Source: Hafnia alvei
Lineage (GTDB): Bacteria; Pseudomonadota; Gammaproteobacteria; Enterobacterales; Enterobacteriaceae
DNA length: 64,000 nucleotides
Assembly (NCBI RefSeq): GCF_034424155.1
Contig: NZ_CP139992.1
Span: 3,550,012-3,614,011 of the forward strand
Direction: 5' to 3'
The translations under genes were made by a program, and so were the position numbers. The notes below the pieces were generated by a model. The model was not told the origin of the DNA. It ran no database searches and was given only the letters and a program-made list of their open reading frames with translations. The first letter of the stretch is position 1; each line of letters opens with the position of its first letter. This document shows, piece after piece, positions 45,301 to 57,784 of this stretch.

Positions 45301-46300
45301 CTCCTTCGTCACGGATTTCACCGCCGGATCCCGTTGCTGCGCCCGGCCATGGGGATATTGCCGTCGGATGGTTGTGAGTTTCCACCTTCATCAAGATGTG
45401 CGCTTCTTCCTGATGGAAGTCATACACACCCGATTCTGGATCCGCAAAGAAACGGCCAACCGAGGAGCCTTCCATCACGGCGGCGTTATCTTTATAAGCA
45501 GACAGTACATAGTCAGGCGTCTGCTCATAGGTATTTTTAATCATTTTGAACAGCGACTTTGGCTGTTCTTGCCCATCGATAACCCAATCGGCATTAAAAA
45601 TTTTGTGACGACAGTGCTCAGAGTTTGCCTGAGCAAACATGTAGAGTTCGATGTCGTTAGGATTTCGCCCTAAGCGCGTGAAGGACTCTAGCAGGTAGTC
45701 AATTTCATCATCTGCCAAGGCCAGACCTAAGCGCACGTTGGCATTAACCAGCGCGTCACGGCCTTCGCCCAACATATCCACGCTTTGCACCGGAGCCGGA
45801 GACTGGTGCGTAAACAGCTTCTGCGCATCCTGTAGCTCGCTGAACACGCGTTCCATCATGCGGTCGTGCAGCAGGTCTTGCAGCTTTTGCCACTGGGCAT
45901 CGCTGAGCTGTGGCGCATCAACAGCGCCTGTGGCGTCTATGCTTATATAGTAAGCCAAACCACGCTCTAAACGAATGACCTGAGGAAGATTACAGTTATG
46001 AGCAATATCAGTTGCTTTAGACGACCACGGAGAAATAGTACCGGGGCGCGGCGTCACTAACAGCAAGCGGCCTTTCGGTTCGTGTTCTGCCAAAGAAGGG
46101 CCATATTTCAACAGACGCTGAAGCGTTGCTTTTTCCTCAGAAGAAAGAGGCGCGCTGACATCGGCAAAATGCACATATTCAGCGTAGATATCGTTGACTG
46201 GAAGATTAGCGTCCCGACAAGCAGACAGCAGTTGGGTAACACGAAAAGCCGACAAAGCGGGTGAGCCACGCATGATTTCCATAGGAAATGAGTCCGTCAT
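42368..46300 (-). CDS. purL: Phosphoribosylformylglycinamidine synthase
   Basis: This 1310-residue enzyme converts FGAR and glutamine to FGAM in purine synthesis. The large N-terminal synthase ([19 protein letters not shown]-like [11 protein letters not shown] segments) is fused to a C-terminal glutaminase with the catalytic Cys in [11 protein letters not shown] and His-Glu in PHPERVFR. E. coli PurL is 1295 residues. The ATG at 46,300 has GAGAG seven bases upstream; the ATG at 46,282 aligns with the E. coli start but lacks a ribosome site, so the first six residues are uncertain. Confidence 0.97.
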   Translation of the reverse strand: MTDSFPMEIMRGSPALSAFRVTQLLSACRDANLPVNDIYAEYVHFADVSAPLSSEEKATLQRLLKYGPSLAEHEPKGRLLLVTPRPGTISPWSSKATDIAHNCNLPQVIRLERGLAYYISIDATGAVDAPQLSDAQWQKLQDLLHDRMMERVFSELQDAQKLFTHQSPAPVQSVDMLGEGRDALVNANVRLGLALADDEIDYLLESFTRLGRNPNDIELYMFAQANSEHCRHKIFNADWVIDGQEQPKSLFKMIKNTYEQTPDYVLSAYKDNAAVMEGSSVGRFFADPESGVYDFHQEEAHILMKVETHNHPTAISPWPGAATGSGGEIRDEGATGRGSKPKAGLVGFSVSNLRIPGFEQPWEQDFGKPDRIVNALSIMTEGPLGGAAFNNEFGRPALLGYFRTYEEQVKSHNGVELRGYHKPIMLAGGIGNIRADHVQKGEITVGAKLIVLGGPAMNIGLGGGAASSMASGQSDADLDFASVQRDNPEMERRCQEVIDSCWQLGDENPIQFIHDVGAGGLSNAMPELVSDGGRGGRFELRDILNDEPGMSPLEVWCNESQERYVMSVAPEKLAQFDAICRRERAPYAVIGEATEELHLTLNDRHFDNQPIDMPLDVLLGKTPKMTRDVTTLKALGDSLNRGTISIADAVKRVMHLPAVAEKTFLITIGDRSVTGMVARDQMVGPWQIPVADCAVTTASLDSYYGEAMSLGERAPVALLDFAASARLAVGEALTNLACTQVGELKRVKLSANWMSAAGHPGEDAGLYEAVKAVGEELCPALGLTIPVGKDSMSMKTRWQEGHQPREMTSPLSLVITAFARVEDVRRTVTPQLHVDQGENTLLLIDLGEGHNALGATALAQVYRQLGDKPADVRNTPKLAGFFNAMQALVAEGKLLAYHDRSDGGLLVTLAEMAFAGHCALDIDISTLGQDHLAALFNEELGAVIQVRNADLDVVKAVLADQGIADITHQIGHASSGNHLAIQSHGKEVYHEQRSTLRLWWAETTWQMQRLRDNPECADQEHQAKQVESDPGLNVKLTFNPQDDIAAPYIATGSRPKLAVLREQGVNSHVEMAAAFHRAGFEAVDVHMSDILAGRITLDEFHTLVACGGFSYGDVLGAGEGWAKSILFNERARDQFESFFHRPQTLALGVCNGCQMMSNLRELIPGAELWPRFVRNTSERFEARFSLVEVASSPSLLLQDMEGSRMPIAVSHGEGHVEVRDDAHLAAIEHHGLVALRFVDNFGKVTETYPANPNGSVNGITALTSSNGRATVMMPHPERVFRTVSNSWHPAEWGEDSPWMRMFRNARKQLG

Positions 46301-46597
46301 CTAGGTTCTCTCGTCTTCGAGATGGCTGTGAGAGGTCAAAAAACCTTGTCTACAACCGCCTCAGTGGGCGAAACAGGGGGAAAGCGGAGGCCATTATAGA
46401 GAATCTCTGCGCCATACGAAACCGTTTGCGTAGCCTTTATTTCGGATTGACGATTTATCTGCCCGATCAACTTTATGTGCTTTTTGAGTTGCACGCTGAC
46501 GCTTTGTTGCGCAAAATGCCGCCTTCCTGTTGATTTAGCCATATACTATCCTGCGAACACAGCACCACAATTCGATACACATTCATGAGATAACTAT

Positions 46598-48621
<2,024 letters not shown>

Positions 48622-48827
48622 TCAGGGCGCGCATTATACCCTTCTTATCTGAAGTTGCATCTTGGACTTTAATCATAGCGGGGAATCTCTTAGCTCCTGC
48701 CTATTGCTCCCTTGATTGAACGTTTTCTCAATATAGTAGGGAGTACGCAAAGTTTTACGCACTCCGTTGGCGTAATATGCATAAGGCGAAAGCCGTTATT
48801 TGATAATCACAAAGGAGATGTATCACG

Positions 48828-49166
48828 ATGTTTGGTCAAACTCGAATGGTAAAAAAAGCGCTGATAGCCAGTGCGCTGCTGATGGCTTCAACTTCACTGT
48901 GGGCCGCAGAGCATTGGATTGACGTGCGTACTCCGGATCAGTATCAAGAGACTCATGTGAAGGGCGCGGTGAATATTCCGTTAAAGCAGCTGGATCAGCG
49001 GATTAGCGAAGTATCACAGGACAAGAACGACACCCTGCATCTTTATTGCAATACCGGCAATCAGTCAGGTAAAGCAGAGAAAATGCTGCAAAAAATGGGC
49101 TACAAAAACGCCGTTAACGAAGGCGGCTTGAAAGACGTTGAAAAAACGCAGACTTTGGTAAAATAA
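48828..49166 (+). CDS. pspE: Periplasmic rhodanese (PspE-like thiosulfate sulfurtransferase)
   Basis: This 112-residue protein has a Sec signal peptide (cleavage near LWAAE, about residue 27) and a single rhodanese domain with the active Cys in LYCNTGNQSG. It resembles E. coli PspE but lies far from a psp operon, so the symbol marks similarity only. AAAGGAG precedes the ATG at 48,828. Likely monocistronic. Confidence 0.85.
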   Translation: MFGQTRMVKKALIASALLMASTSLWAAEHWIDVRTPDQYQETHVKGAVNIPLKQLDQRISEVSQDKNDTLHLYCNTGNQSGKAEKMLQKMGYKNAVNEGGLKDVEKTQTLVK

Positions 49167-49458
49167 TCACACCCTATCCCCTGATGCCAGATAACTACGC
49201 CTCAGGGGTTATCACCTATCCCCCCTTCGCTGAAGCACTTTTTACGCTCGCGTAAAGAACGGTTAGCGGCGCTAACACATTTAATTACATCCCTATGTTT
49301 ATAAATGCCACACATCACACATGCCACAAATATATAAATCATCGATATATTAATTTTGCTATTATTTTATTCCTGCCAAATTTTGAGGAAGATCAGATTT
49401 CATCTACCCCTTGGGTAGTATCGTGATTGTTAATTTTCTCACATTAAGGAACGACCCG

Positions 49459-50610
49459 ATGACAACTTCAACCTTCTTTATCCCTTCAGTCAATATGATT
49501 GGCGCTGGCTGCCTAGCCGAAGCGGCAACCACCATGAAAGGCTATGGCTACAAGCATGCGCTGATCGTTACCGACAACGTATTAAACAAAATTGGTGTTG
49601 TCGCCAAAGTTCAGGCTTTGCTATCCGACATGGGTATTGAGAGCGCGGTATATGATGGTACTCATCCAAACCCAACAACGATCAACGTCGCTGAAGGCCT
49701 AGAAATTCTGCGCCAGCATCAAAGTGATTGTGTTATTTCCCTTGGCGGTGGTTCTCCACACGATTGCGCAAAAGGTATTGCGCTGGTCGCTGCCAACGGA
49801 GGTGACATCCGTGATTACGAAGGCGTTGATCAATCAGCCAAACCACAGTTACCGCTGATTTCTATCAATACCACTGCGGGTACGGCGTCTGAAATGACGC
49901 GTTTCTGCATTATTACCGACGTTGATCGTCACATCAAAATGGCCATCGTGGATAAACACGTCACGCCAATTTTGTCAGTAAACGATCCAGAGCTAATGGC
50001 CGGTATGCCTAAAGGCCTGACCGCGGCTACCGGTATGGATGCGCTGACTCATGCCGTAGAAGCCTACGTGTCTATCGCCGCTAACCCAATCACCGATGCC
50101 TGCGCGCTGAAAGCCGTCACCATGATCAGTCAATCACTGCGTCATGCGGTGGAAAACGGCAGCAACATGGAAGCGCGTGAAACCATGGCCTATGCACAGT
50201 TCTTGGCTGGTATGGCGTTTAACAACGCATCACTGGGCTATGTGCACGCAATGGCGCACCAGTTGGGTGGTTTCTACGATTTGCCACACGGCGTGTGTAA
50301 TGCGGTTCTGCTGCCACACGTGCAGATCTTTAACGCGAAAGTGTCTGCAGCTCGCTTAAAAGATATCGCCGCAGCGATGGGCGTTGATGTGAGCAAGATG
50401 AATGACCAGCAAGGTGCGGATGCGTGTATCGCAGAAATCCGTAAACTGGCAAAAGACGTCAACATTCCTGCCGGTTTGACCGAACTGAACGTGAAAGAAG
50501 AAGATCTGCCAACGCTGGCAACCAATGCCTTAAAAGATGCCTGTGGTTTCACTAACCCAATTCAGGCTACGCACGAAGAGATCGTTGCTATCTTTAAAGC
50601 CGCGATGTAA
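49459..50610 (+). CDS. yiaY: Iron-containing alcohol dehydrogenase YiaY
   Basis: This 383-residue group III alcohol dehydrogenase has the same length as E. coli YiaY and near identity in several blocks. The NAD motif [12 protein letters not shown] lies near residue 97, and the iron ligands are Asp/His in [14 protein letters not shown] and His in [19 protein letters not shown]. The ATG at 49,459 follows AAGGAACGACCCG; a frame-open start 16 codons upstream is unlikely. In E. coli yiaY lies elsewhere, so its position here is lineage-specific. Confidence 0.93.
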   Translation: MTTSTFFIPSVNMIGAGCLAEAATTMKGYGYKHALIVTDNVLNKIGVVAKVQALLSDMGIESAVYDGTHPNPTTINVAEGLEILRQHQSDCVISLGGGSPHDCAKGIALVAANGGDIRDYEGVDQSAKPQLPLISINTTAGTASEMTRFCIITDVDRHIKMAIVDKHVTPILSVNDPELMAGMPKGLTAATGMDALTHAVEAYVSIAANPITDACALKAVTMISQSLRHAVENGSNMEARETMAYAQFLAGMAFNNASLGYVHAMAHQLGGFYDLPHGVCNAVLLPHVQIFNAKVSAARLKDIAAAMGVDVSKMNDQQGADACIAEIRKLAKDVNIPAGLTELNVKEEDLPTLATNALKDACGFTNPIQATHEEIVAIFKAAM

Positions 50611-50620
50611 TCGCGCGATC

Positions 50621-50650
50621 AAGCCTCCCCTTTGCTGGGGAGGCTTTTTT
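50621..50650. terminator. Terminator between yiaY and pgpC
   Basis: AAGCCTCCCC, loop, GGGGAGGCTT then T tract. It ends two bases before the stop of convergent pgpC. Confidence 0.85.
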
Positions 50651-50652
50651 AT

Positions 50653-51303
50653 TCACTCTAACTGCTGTAACTCTCCCGTAGGACTTACTCGGAAGCGGTG
50701 CTCGCAAAACGACAATAGCGGGTTGTCTTGCTGGCTGTCGCTATACCCACTGTAAAGCTTAAGCGGTTTACCTAGCTGCTTTTCTAGCTGCACCACTTTT
50801 TCCGGCCCTAAACAACGCAGAGCCAACACCCAGCCACCACGACGACGCACCATGCGGCTGCCGATCATGCGAACCTGATGAATAAAAGGTTCATCAGTAT
50901 AGACTTGCTCCACCAAGCGCTGCGGAGAACCGGTAATCAGCCACACTTCTGCCGTTTGGCTGCTTAAATACTGTTTCAAACGCCCCATGACAACCGGAAA
51001 AGGCACCACGTCGCGCTTAAATACCTGCACAAACTGGCGCTCAAGCGCATTCAACCTCGATTCTCGATGACCAAACGTGATGGCCCAAAGCAACAGGCTT
51101 ATTGGCCAACGCGTTGCTCTCCCCTGAACGATCAGGCCGAAGGCAATCACCGGCAATAGAGGGATCACTAACAGCAGGTTTTGTGGCATATGCCAAAGCA
51201 TGAAGCGTAAAAAGCTGCCAAACATATCTTGCTGATGCAGAGTGCCATCAAGGTCAAAAAAGACCACGCGTTGTGCTTTTGTCGCTGACTGGCTGTCGGT
51301 CAA
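50653..51303 (-). CDS. pgpC: Phosphatidylglycerophosphatase C
   Basis: This 216-residue HAD-family membrane-associated phosphatase (YfhB) dephosphorylates phosphatidylglycerophosphate in lipid synthesis. The nucleophile motif is FFDLDGTLH and hydrophobic stretches lie at about 37-60 and 72-88. I choose the TTG at 51,303, which has AAGGAG six bases upstream, over the TTG at 51,324. In E. coli pgpC adjoins tadA; here pspE-like and yiaY genes lie between. Confidence 0.92.
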   Translation of the reverse strand: MTDSQSATKAQRVVFFDLDGTLHQQDMFGSFLRFMLWHMPQNLLLVIPLLPVIAFGLIVQGRATRWPISLLLWAITFGHRESRLNALERQFVQVFKRDVVPFPVVMGRLKQYLSSQTAEVWLITGSPQRLVEQVYTDEPFIHQVRMIGSRMVRRRGGWVLALRCLGPEKVVQLEKQLGKPLKLYSGYSDSQQDNPLLSFCEHRFRVSPTGELQQLE

Positions 51304-51566
51304 AATGGCTCCTTGGGAAAGCAAAATCCCATCCTCTCGTTTAAATCAGGTCAATTCATTGAAACTGGATCAATAGTATTAACGGTACCCAGCATCCTAC
51401 AAAGATACAACCACGTAGCTAAACTAACGCTAACGCGGGAGAGATAACCTGAGTGAAAAAATTGGTGTATGGCACGTCAGGGAGTATAATCTCGCCCCCG
51501 CGAGTATTTATCCGCCCCACATTGGGTCGTTTATTTAAAACCACCCTGCAACGTTATGAGAGAGTT

Positions 51567-51827
51567 ATGGCCCTACTGATCACAAAAAAATGTATCAACT
51601 GTGATATGTGCGAGCCGGAGTGCCCGAACCAAGCGATTTCTATGGGAATGGATATTTACGAGATTGATGCAGAGCGCTGCACCGAATGCGTAGGCCACTA
51701 CGATGAACCGACCTGCATGAAGGTCTGTCCCATCGACAACACGATTATTCGCGACCCAGCTCATCTAGAAAGCAATGAACAGCTGTGGGATAAGTTCGTT
51801 GTGCTGCATCACGCCGATAAAATTTAA
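51567..51827 (+). CDS. yfhL: Ferredoxin-type protein YfhL
   Basis: This 86-residue protein, the E. coli length, carries two [4Fe-4S] motifs: CINCDMCEPECP at residues 9-20 and the longer CTECVGHYDEPTCMKVCP spacing of the Alvin ferredoxin subfamily. The ATG at 51,567 begins MALLITKKC; a longer frame from 51,453 has no support. It ends directly before a hairpin. Cognate redox partners are unknown. Confidence 0.94.
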   Translation: MALLITKKCINCDMCEPECPNQAISMGMDIYEIDAERCTECVGHYDEPTCMKVCPIDNTIIRDPAHLESNEQLWDKFVVLHHADKI

Positions 51828-51854
51828 ACACTTCAGGGCCGAGCCCTGAAGTGT
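51828..51854. terminator. Hairpin between yfhL and nlpE
   Basis: ACACTTCAGGG, loop, CCCTGAAGTGT: perfect 11-base stem between convergent genes, with T-rich sequence on the plus side. Confidence 0.7.
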
Positions 51855-51866
51855 ATTCATTTTGCC

Positions 51867-52547
51867 TCAGTTTGCGCAGCTGCCTTTAGCATCAAAATGG
51901 GGCTGACCGTCAGGAACTAACGCGGTTTCCACCTGCCCTTCTTCCATCGAAGGCGTTACCGCAAAGTGTCCTTGGATTTCCAAGAATACAGGCTGTCCAG
52001 GCTCGGACTGCGCATGGCTATAGCCTTGCTCCAGCGCAATATTATTGCTGACTGGGAACTGCTTACCGGTAGCACAATCACGGAAGGTCGCCGCATCCGC
52101 CATATAAACATACATGCCTTTAAACGTCATTGGCGTGACGGGTAACGTCGCATCCGTCGCCTTCAACGTATAATTCAGCGCCGAATCGATCTCGTTACCG
52201 CTGGCATCCAACATCGTCAAATTATTGCCTTTCGGACGAAAATAGCGCTTATTGCCATCAGTGCCGGTTAGCACTAACTTATCGGCGGTGCGCTGCCAAC
52301 TGCCATACTCCGCAAAGGTTTGATCGCCATCGCGTGAACCGCGATAGATCTCTTTCAGCACAAAGGTGCCGTCTTTTTCCAAGAACAGCGATGTATCCAT
52401 GCCCTCGCAGTCAGCACAAGGCAATACGCCCTGAAAACTTTGCGCCATCGGCTTGAGAGGTTGTTCTACATATTGGGAACGAGCGTTACACCCGAACAGT
52501 GCCATCGCACCCGCTGCCAAAAACAGCGAAATAGCCAATTTTTTCAC
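51867..52547 (-). CDS. nlpE: Outer-membrane lipoprotein NlpE (CutF)
   Basis: This 226-residue lipoprotein activates the Cpx envelope-stress response on surface contact and misfolding. The lipobox is ALFGC near residue 20, the N-domain has the CADC motif and the C-domain ends in a Cys near the terminus. The GTG at 52,547 follows AGGAGA and gives MKKLAISLFLAAG; a longer frame from 52,604 is not supported. Confidence 0.94.
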   Translation of the reverse strand: MKKLAISLFLAAGAMALFGCNARSQYVEQPLKPMAQSFQGVLPCADCEGMDTSLFLEKDGTFVLKEIYRGSRDGDQTFAEYGSWQRTADKLVLTGTDGNKRYFRPKGNNLTMLDASGNEIDSALNYTLKATDATLPVTPMTFKGMYVYMADAATFRDCATGKQFPVSNNIALEQGYSHAQSEPGQPVFLEIQGHFAVTPSMEEGQVETALVPDGQPHFDAKGSCAN

Positions 52548-52609
52548 AGTTATTCTCCTACTGTGGGTCCCTATTATTTTAATCTTCGGTGACATACCAA
52601 GCACAAACG

Positions 52610-53026
52610 CTAATCTGTACTCACCTTGCCACGTAAAGATTTCGTCACCCCGCGTCGGGTTTTACTTTCTACCCGCTTACGTTTTGCATTTCGACTCGGC
52701 TTCGTTGGACGGCGAACTTTCTCCACCACGCCTGCCGATTTAATTAATTCTGTCAATCTTGCCAGCGCCGCTTCGCGATTCATCTCCTGACTCCGATATT
52801 CCTGCGCCTTGATAATAATGACGCCGTCGGGGGTTATCAGATGATGACTCATCGCCAGTAAACGCTCTTGGTACAAAGGCGGTAAACTGGAACTGCGAAT
52901 ATCAAAGCGTAGGTGAATCGCCGTTGAAGACTTATTCACATTTTGGCCACCGTTGCCCTGCGCGCGGATCGCGGTGATTTCAATTTCGTCATCGCTTACG
53001 GATACGGTGTTGGTAATCTGCAACAT
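52610..53026 (-). CDS. arfB: Peptidyl-tRNA hydrolase ArfB
   Basis: This 138-residue ribosome-rescue factor (YaeJ) hydrolyses peptidyl-tRNA on stalled ribosomes. The catalytic GGQ lies in [10 protein letters not shown], near residue 27, and the basic C-terminal tail ([15 protein letters not shown]) enters the mRNA channel. The ATG at 53,026 starts [10 protein letters not shown]; it lies 1 base after the yaeQ stop, so the two are coupled. Confidence 0.95.
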   Translation of the reverse strand: MLQITNTVSVSDDEIEITAIRAQGNGGQNVNKSSTAIHLRFDIRSSSLPPLYQERLLAMSHHLITPDGVIIIKAQEYRSQEMNREAALARLTELIKSAGVVEKVRRPTKPSRNAKRKRVESKTRRGVTKSLRGKVSTD

Positions 53027-53027
53027 C

Positions 53028-53576
53028 TCAGACTCCCGCTGGCTTCCAGTGATCAAACTGGATCTCAACGTTATTTTGTGCGTCAGATAGCCAGACTGCG
53101 CCTTCCTGTATTGTTGCCTGTAAGTCCATGGTGCGACTAACAAATTTAGGCAGCATCGCCATAATTTCATCGCTAACAAAACGAATGGAGAGCGCTTTAA
53201 GCCCGCTCAGTTTGGCCTGATTCTGCTGCCACCACACGCGTCCAGCGCGTTCACTATAAGCGTAGAGCACCACTTCCTGCGATAACGAACAGGCTTTTTT
53301 AAGACGTTTCTCATCGGGTAAGCCGAGTTCAATCCACAGATCGATCCCGTTGTAATCATTACGTAGCCATAATTCAGGCTCATCGTCGGCGCACAATCCT
53401 TTGGTAAAAGTCAGGCGCTCGTTTGCATGGCAAATCCAGGCTAAAAGCCGCAGCATCATGCGTTGTTCAGTTTCTGATGGATGCTGTGCCAGCGTCAGAG
53501 AAGCATCATGATAAAAATGACGATCCATATCTGCAATATTGACGTTAGCTTTGTAAATCGTTGCCTTTAATGCCAT
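53028..53576 (-). CDS. yaeQ: YaeQ family protein
   Basis: This 182-residue protein has a PD-(D/E)XK-like fold in the family, but no confirmed nuclease activity. The ATG at 53,576 follows GAGAGGA and starts [14 protein letters not shown]. It is first in the yaeQ-arfB-nlpE order, conserved with E. coli, and divergent from yaeP-rof. Function unknown. Confidence 0.92.
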   Translation of the reverse strand: MALKATIYKANVNIADMDRHFYHDASLTLAQHPSETEQRMMLRLLAWICHANERLTFTKGLCADDEPELWLRNDYNGIDLWIELGLPDEKRLKKACSLSQEVVLYAYSERAGRVWWQQNQAKLSGLKALSIRFVSDEIMAMLPKFVSRTMDLQATIQEGAVWLSDAQNNVEIQFDHWKPAGV

Positions 53577-53802
53577 AAAATCCTCTCGTATAATTGTTAA
53601 CAGTGTACCGTATCCCCCTTCTGGCAACTAGTCAGAGTGGGACTGTCACGTGTAAAGAACAGATTTATTACATCGCGCAGTAACTCAGCCTGCTTTCTAG
53701 TGAGGGCGGCTGTGCTATAGTCGATGAGATAAGCAGAGCTTATCCTCGTGCCGATTTTTTCAGACTAACCGTCACAGGGATAAGCTTTAGAGGAGGATAA
53801 AT

Positions 53803-54003
53803 TTGCAGCAATATTCTGAGTTAGTACGCCGTATGTACGCCCAGATCGGTAGTGGGGATTTGGGATATATACCTGACGCGTTAGGTTGTGTTTTAAAAGC
53901 TCTGGATGAGGTTGCAGCCAACGAAGCGCTGCCCTCTGCCGTTAGGGAACAGGCGGCCTATGCCGCCGCTAACTTATTGGTGAGTGATTATGTCGAAAAT
54001 TGA
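53803..54003 (+). CDS. yaeP: YaeP family protein
   Basis: This 66-residue protein has the same length as E. coli YaeP; the [18 protein letters not shown] segment is conserved. The TTG start at 53,803 has a very strong ribosome site (AGGAGG, 7 bases away). It overlaps rof by 14 bases. Function unknown; the coupling to rof suggests a shared role. Confidence 0.9.
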   Translation: MQQYSELVRRMYAQIGSGDLGYIPDALGCVLKALDEVAANEALPSAVREQAAYAAANLLVSDYVEN

Positions 54004-54250
54004 AGAGTATCAGCCAATCAACTGTGACGATTACGACAATTTGGAACTCGCCTGCCAGCATCATCTGATACTGGCGCTAGAACTGCGCAACGGAGAGAAG
54101 TTGCAAGCCAAAGCCAACGACCTGATTTCACGTAAGCACGTAGAATATCTGGTTATTGAGCAAGACGGCGAGCCACGGGAGTTACGTTTAGACCACATTG
54201 CCAGCTTCAGTCATCCTGAGATTGGCACCGTCAACGTAAGCATGTCTTAG
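53990..54250 (+). CDS. rof: Rho-binding anti-terminator Rof
   Basis: This 86-residue protein (YaeO) binds Rho and inhibits its termination activity. It contains the [17 protein letters not shown] segment (residues 5-21) seen in E. coli YaeO. The ATG at 53,990 lies within yaeP, so both are translated from one message; a GTG two codons earlier is less likely. Confidence 0.92.
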   Translation: MSKIEEYQPINCDDYDNLELACQHHLILALELRNGEKLQAKANDLISRKHVEYLVIEQDGEPRELRLDHIASFSHPEIGTVNVSMS

Positions 54251-54300
54251 CCCCTTTCGGCACACCTCTCCACCAAGATAGATTGACGAAACAGATAGAC

Positions 54301-54327
54301 GAAGGGCGATGATTTCATCGCCCTTTT
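54301..54327. terminator. Convergent terminator between rof and cytochrome c gene
   Basis: GAAGGGCGATGA, TT, TCATCGCCCTTTTC. The stem lies immediately before the cytochrome gene stop and serves both strands. Confidence 0.8.
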
Positions 54328-54329
54328 CA

Positions 54330-54647
54330 TTATGGTTTCAGACTCGCGTAATAAGCGGCTAAATCGCTGATATCCTGCTCGGAAAGATTGCCAACATAGG
54401 CTTTCATCACTTCAGCTTGTCCGCCTGAGCGCCCGCCGCTTTTGTAATCCTTCAGCGCCTGCTCCAGATACATCGCGTTCTGCCCAGCTAAATTTGGGTA
54501 CATCGGCACTGTGACTTTGCCTTCCATGCCGTGGCAAGCCACGCAGGTCATCGCTTTACTCTTGCCCGCAGCCGCATCACCCGCCGCCAATGCAGGCAGA
54601 GAAACCACCGCTGTCAGCACTACCGCAGCCATTAATTTTTTCATCAT
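54330..54647 (-). CDS. Periplasmic mono-heme cytochrome c
   Basis: This 105-residue class I cytochrome c has a signal peptide (cleaved probably after PALA, residue 20), the heme motif CVACH and a later axial-ligand Met candidate in VPMYPNLAG or VMKAY. It resembles cytochrome c-553/c4 single domains. The ATG at 54,647 follows GAGGAAGATAATA. It is a single gene between rof and tilS, absent from that place in E. coli. Electron partners are unknown. Confidence 0.85.
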   Translation of the reverse strand: MMKKLMAAVVLTAVVSLPALAAGDAAAGKSKAMTCVACHGMEGKVTVPMYPNLAGQNAMYLEQALKDYKSGGRSGGQAEVMKAYVGNLSEQDISDLAAYYASLKP

Positions 54648-54679
54648 TATTATCTTCCTCGACATTGCCAACGCATCTG

Positions 54680-54825
54680 TGGCTTGAAGTATGACGGAGA
54701 TTTATCCTCAACGTAATTGGAGCCGTATCAAGGCAGCAAGCGAGCGCATCCCGAATCACTTACATAAGTAAGTGATTCGGGTAAGCAAGTGCAGCTAACG
54801 CCGAGACGGTTTCAAGTACGAAGAG
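54680..54825. repeat. ERIC-type element plus solo end, upstream of tilS
   Basis: A perfect 14-base inverted core CCCGAATCACTTAC, ATAA, GTAAGTGATTCGGG at 54,750-54,781 sits in outer arms of the ERIC kind (AACGCCGAGACGGTTTCAAGTACGA on the right, about 54,796-54,820). A second ERIC-like end (CTTGAAGTATGACGGAGAT) lies at about 54,683-54,701. The core differs from the classical CCCCAGGAGC core at 23,043. Confidence 0.8.
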
Positions 54826-54828
54826 GAT

Positions 54829-56148
54829 TTACATCCAGTCTTTGGTCCAGTGTATATTCCACACCGGCCGATCCGCCATCCCCTGCCCTTCTTGGGTAAT
54901 GAAAACGCCGAGTGCGGCGATTAGCGTTTCACCATAGTAGAGCATAGGCGTTCGTTCACGCTCCCATGGCGGAATGTTATGTTCCTGCCAGATTTTTTTT
55001 ATTGGGCGTGAATGACGGCGTCCGACGATGCGTAGTGTGCCATGAGCGACAAAACGAATCGAGACGGCTTCATCCGATCTTGGGGCGCGCACGCATATTC
55101 CACGCTCACCGAGCTGTAATTCACCGAGACCATCTGGCAGCGGCAAGGATTCTCGCGGGTCCCACGGAATGACTTCTGTTTTGAGCGAACGCAGCGGAGG
55201 CAACAGGTATAGATGCTGGCGATAACGGCGAACCTGATTTTTACCGAGCTGGAGCTGCGGCTCTGCGTCTTCGCGTGCGGTTGCCACTTCGTGCCAGAGG
55301 CGTTGCAGTTGTTCGCGAGTTGGCATCATGACGCCAAAGCAGGCGATCCAGCGGCGCAATAGCGCATAGCGCTTGGCCTCAGACATCGGCAACAGGCCTT
55401 CGATATTTAGCGAGTCATCCTCGCTCATCAGAGACTGTAGCGAGTCTAACAAGAGCTCATCGAGCAACTGCTCCTGCTCGGCGCACAGGCTGGCGCTGCG
55501 AGCGACGGCTTCAGGGAAGTGTGGCCAGCGGTCGCGTAGATTTGGGATCACGCGCAGGCGAAGAAAATTGCGATCGAAGCGATCGTCTTGATTGCTGTCG
55601 TCTTCAACCCACTTGAGATCGTAGCTGGCGGCATATTCTTCTAGCTGGGCACGGCTAATGTCGAGCAACGGACGTATCTGTTCGGTGCTGAAAAACGGCA
55701 TATGGCTGGCCATGGCAGAAAGTCCGGTCGGGCCACTGCCGCGTTTAAGCGCCAACAAAAAGGTTTCACACTGATCGTCGAGATGCTGCGCGGTCAGCAG
55801 GGTTTCGTGATTACCGATAAGTCCGGCTATCGCATGGTAGCGGGCATCACGCGCGGCGGCTTCAACCCCGCTGCGCTGGGCATCCACTTTAACCCGTAGA
55901 ACATGCAGCGGCACCTGCCATTGCTGGCACACTGACTTGCAGTGGTCGACCCATAAATCAGCATAGCGGCTGAGCCCATGGTGCACATGCGCAGCCCGTA
56001 GCTGGAGATGAGGGAAATTCTGCATACGCAGCTGAACGAGCGCATGCAGTAAAACGGTGGAATCAAGCCCACCGCTGAAAGCAACCATCAGATGCGAACG
56101 CCCCTGAAGTTTGCTGGCAATTCGCATCTGGATTTCTGAGCTATTCAT
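54829..56148 (-). CDS. tilS: tRNA(Ile)-lysidine synthase
   Basis: This 439-residue enzyme attaches lysine to cytidine 34 of the minor tRNA-Ile, changing its decoding from AUG to AUA. The ATP pyrophosphatase P-loop SGGLDS lies at 25-30, and the tail domain (RPIKKIWQEHNIPPWERERTP near residue 385) is typical. Slightly longer than E. coli TilS (432). In E. coli yaeR is directly upstream; here the cad locus and dtpC lie between. Confidence 0.95.
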   Translation of the reverse strand: MNSSEIQMRIASKLQGRSHLMVAFSGGLDSTVLLHALVQLRMQNFPHLQLRAAHVHHGLSRYADLWVDHCKSVCQQWQVPLHVLRVKVDAQRSGVEAAARDARYHAIAGLIGNHETLLTAQHLDDQCETFLLALKRGSGPTGLSAMASHMPFFSTEQIRPLLDISRAQLEEYAASYDLKWVEDDSNQDDRFDRNFLRLRVIPNLRDRWPHFPEAVARSASLCAEQEQLLDELLLDSLQSLMSEDDSLNIEGLLPMSEAKRYALLRRWIACFGVMMPTREQLQRLWHEVATAREDAEPQLQLGKNQVRRYRQHLYLLPPLRSLKTEVIPWDPRESLPLPDGLGELQLGERGICVRAPRSDEAVSIRFVAHGTLRIVGRRHSRPIKKIWQEHNIPPWERERTPMLYYGETLIAALGVFITQEGQGMADRPVWNIHWTKDWM

Positions 56149-56226
56149 GACACTTTACGGCGCGGTCACCGCCCTGAACGATTGAATATCAGAACGTTAA
56201 CCATCCGCTCTGTTGGAAGCAAGTCC

Positions 56227-57711
56227 TTATTCGCACGACTCGGCGGCAACTGCGTTGCGGCGCACCATAAACATATGACACAGCCAGATCACCGCAACCA
56301 GTCCAACGCAGCCAAGCGCACCCCATGCGATATCACTAAACACGCTGACATACGCCATAACGGAGTGTGCCGTCGCTTCACCACCTTGTTCAAATGACAC
56401 TTCGGCGGTTTGATTAGCGATAATACCCGCAAGATAGTTGGCTATCGATCCAGTCGCCAACATGTAGATCCCGGTAAGGACGCCCGTCACTCCCGGAATT
56501 TTCAGCCGAGTAATCTGTGCCATCGCCACTGGATCGATAAAGAGTTCTGCGCATCCCATCACCGCTAGACCTAAAACGGTTAATGCCATGGAGCCTTGGC
56601 CATGAACCGCCGCCCAGCGAGCGTTAAAGGTGAGAATGCCGAAGCCTGCGCTGATTAGCGCCAGCCCAAGAGCAAACTTACCCCAAATACGCAATATCCG
56701 GTTGCCGTTGCTGTTTTCGCGAACCAGCCAAGCCAGAACCACGCCGCTTAGCATAACGGCAAAACCGTTAACCGATTGGAACACCGCCGTAGGAATGGTG
56801 AAAGAGAACCATTGGCGATTCACAAAGCGGTCGATGAACAAGCTGATTGAGCTACCGCCCTGTTGGGCAAACGCCCAGAACAGCGTGCCGAGCAGCATCA
56901 AAATCACAATTTGCAGCAGGCCTTTACGCTGATCCGGTTCTGCTCGACGATAAATGCTCACCATAATAATAATGGCCGCAGCGCACACCAGCGCCAGCGC
57001 GTAGCTTGACCAGTCGCGCCAGAAAAGAACGGCGACAAAGAGCGGAGAAAGAACCACCGCCGCCAACAGCCATCCCCAGTTAGGAATACGCAGCGTTTTA
57101 TTTTTCATACCCTGATGGTTCACACCAACGGTATGGCGGAAATGTTTGTGCCCGCACAAGAAGATAATCAAACCGGCAAACATGCCGATCCCGGCTAATG
57201 CAAAGCCGACGTGCCAGCCATACTGCTCGGCCGCAAGGCCGCAGGCAATGGGGGCAACGATTGAACCAATGTTACCAGCGGCATACAGCAAGGAGAAACC
57301 GCCGTCACGGCGTGGATCTTCAGGGGCATAAAGCTCGCCCAGCAGGCAGCTGATATTAGATTTGAACAGCCCGTAACCACACACGATGATGGCTAAGGCT
57401 AAATAGAGAGATGAAGGCGAAACCGCACTGACGCCGAGAACCACATGGCCTAACGTCATCAGGATAGCCCCGGCTATCACCGCCATTCGGTTGCCCAACA
57501 GTTTATCTGCAAGGATCCCACCGATAATTGGGGTGACGTAAACCAGTGAAGCGTAAGCACTATAGAGACTGAAAGCGTGGGTGTCGTTATACCCAAGCTG
57601 ATGGGTGAGATAAAGGATCAGTAACGCACGCATGCCGTAAAAGCTGAAATATTCCCAGATTTGCAATGCTACGACATAGTAGATAGCGCGCGGTTGTGAG
57701 GGTGTTTTCAT
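56227..57711 (-). CDS. dtpC: Di-/tripeptide permease DtpC (YjdL-like POT transporter)
   Basis: This 494-residue proton-coupled oligopeptide transporter has about twelve to fourteen helices. The first helix shows [15 protein letters not shown], i.e. the variant seen in DtpC instead of the canonical ExxERFxYYG, so this is the DtpC branch. DtpC prefers lysine-containing dipeptides in E. coli and lies next to cadA there too, consistent with supplying lysine. GGGAG precedes the ATG at 57,711. It is third in the cadBA-dtpC transcript, after a terminator-like stem. Confidence 0.93.
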   Translation of the reverse strand: MKTPSQPRAIYYVVALQIWEYFSFYGMRALLILYLTHQLGYNDTHAFSLYSAYASLVYVTPIIGGILADKLLGNRMAVIAGAILMTLGHVVLGVSAVSPSSLYLALAIIVCGYGLFKSNISCLLGELYAPEDPRRDGGFSLLYAAGNIGSIVAPIACGLAAEQYGWHVGFALAGIGMFAGLIIFLCGHKHFRHTVGVNHQGMKNKTLRIPNWGWLLAAVVLSPLFVAVLFWRDWSSYALALVCAAAIIIMVSIYRRAEPDQRKGLLQIVILMLLGTLFWAFAQQGGSSISLFIDRFVNRQWFSFTIPTAVFQSVNGFAVMLSGVVLAWLVRENSNGNRILRIWGKFALGLALISAGFGILTFNARWAAVHGQGSMALTVLGLAVMGCAELFIDPVAMAQITRLKIPGVTGVLTGIYMLATGSIANYLAGIIANQTAEVSFEQGGEATAHSVMAYVSVFSDIAWGALGCVGLVAVIWLCHMFMVRRNAVAAESCE

Positions 57712-57743
57712 GTCATCTCCCATTTAAGGGGGTTGCATAATAA

Positions 57744-57773
57744 AAGGGGGCGTCCTTTAGCAGGACGCCCCCT
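57744..57773 (-). terminator. Stem-loop between cadA and dtpC
   Basis: GGGGGCGTCC, loop TTTAGCA, GGACGCCCCC, followed on the minus strand by TTTTATTAT. It probably reduces transcription into dtpC. Confidence 0.8.
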
Positions 57774-57784
57774 CAGTCAGTCAA

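Noticed and set aside
45065..45673. 202-codon and other long frames antisense to purL
   Set aside because: Shadows of purL; the products resemble no family and have no ribosome sites.
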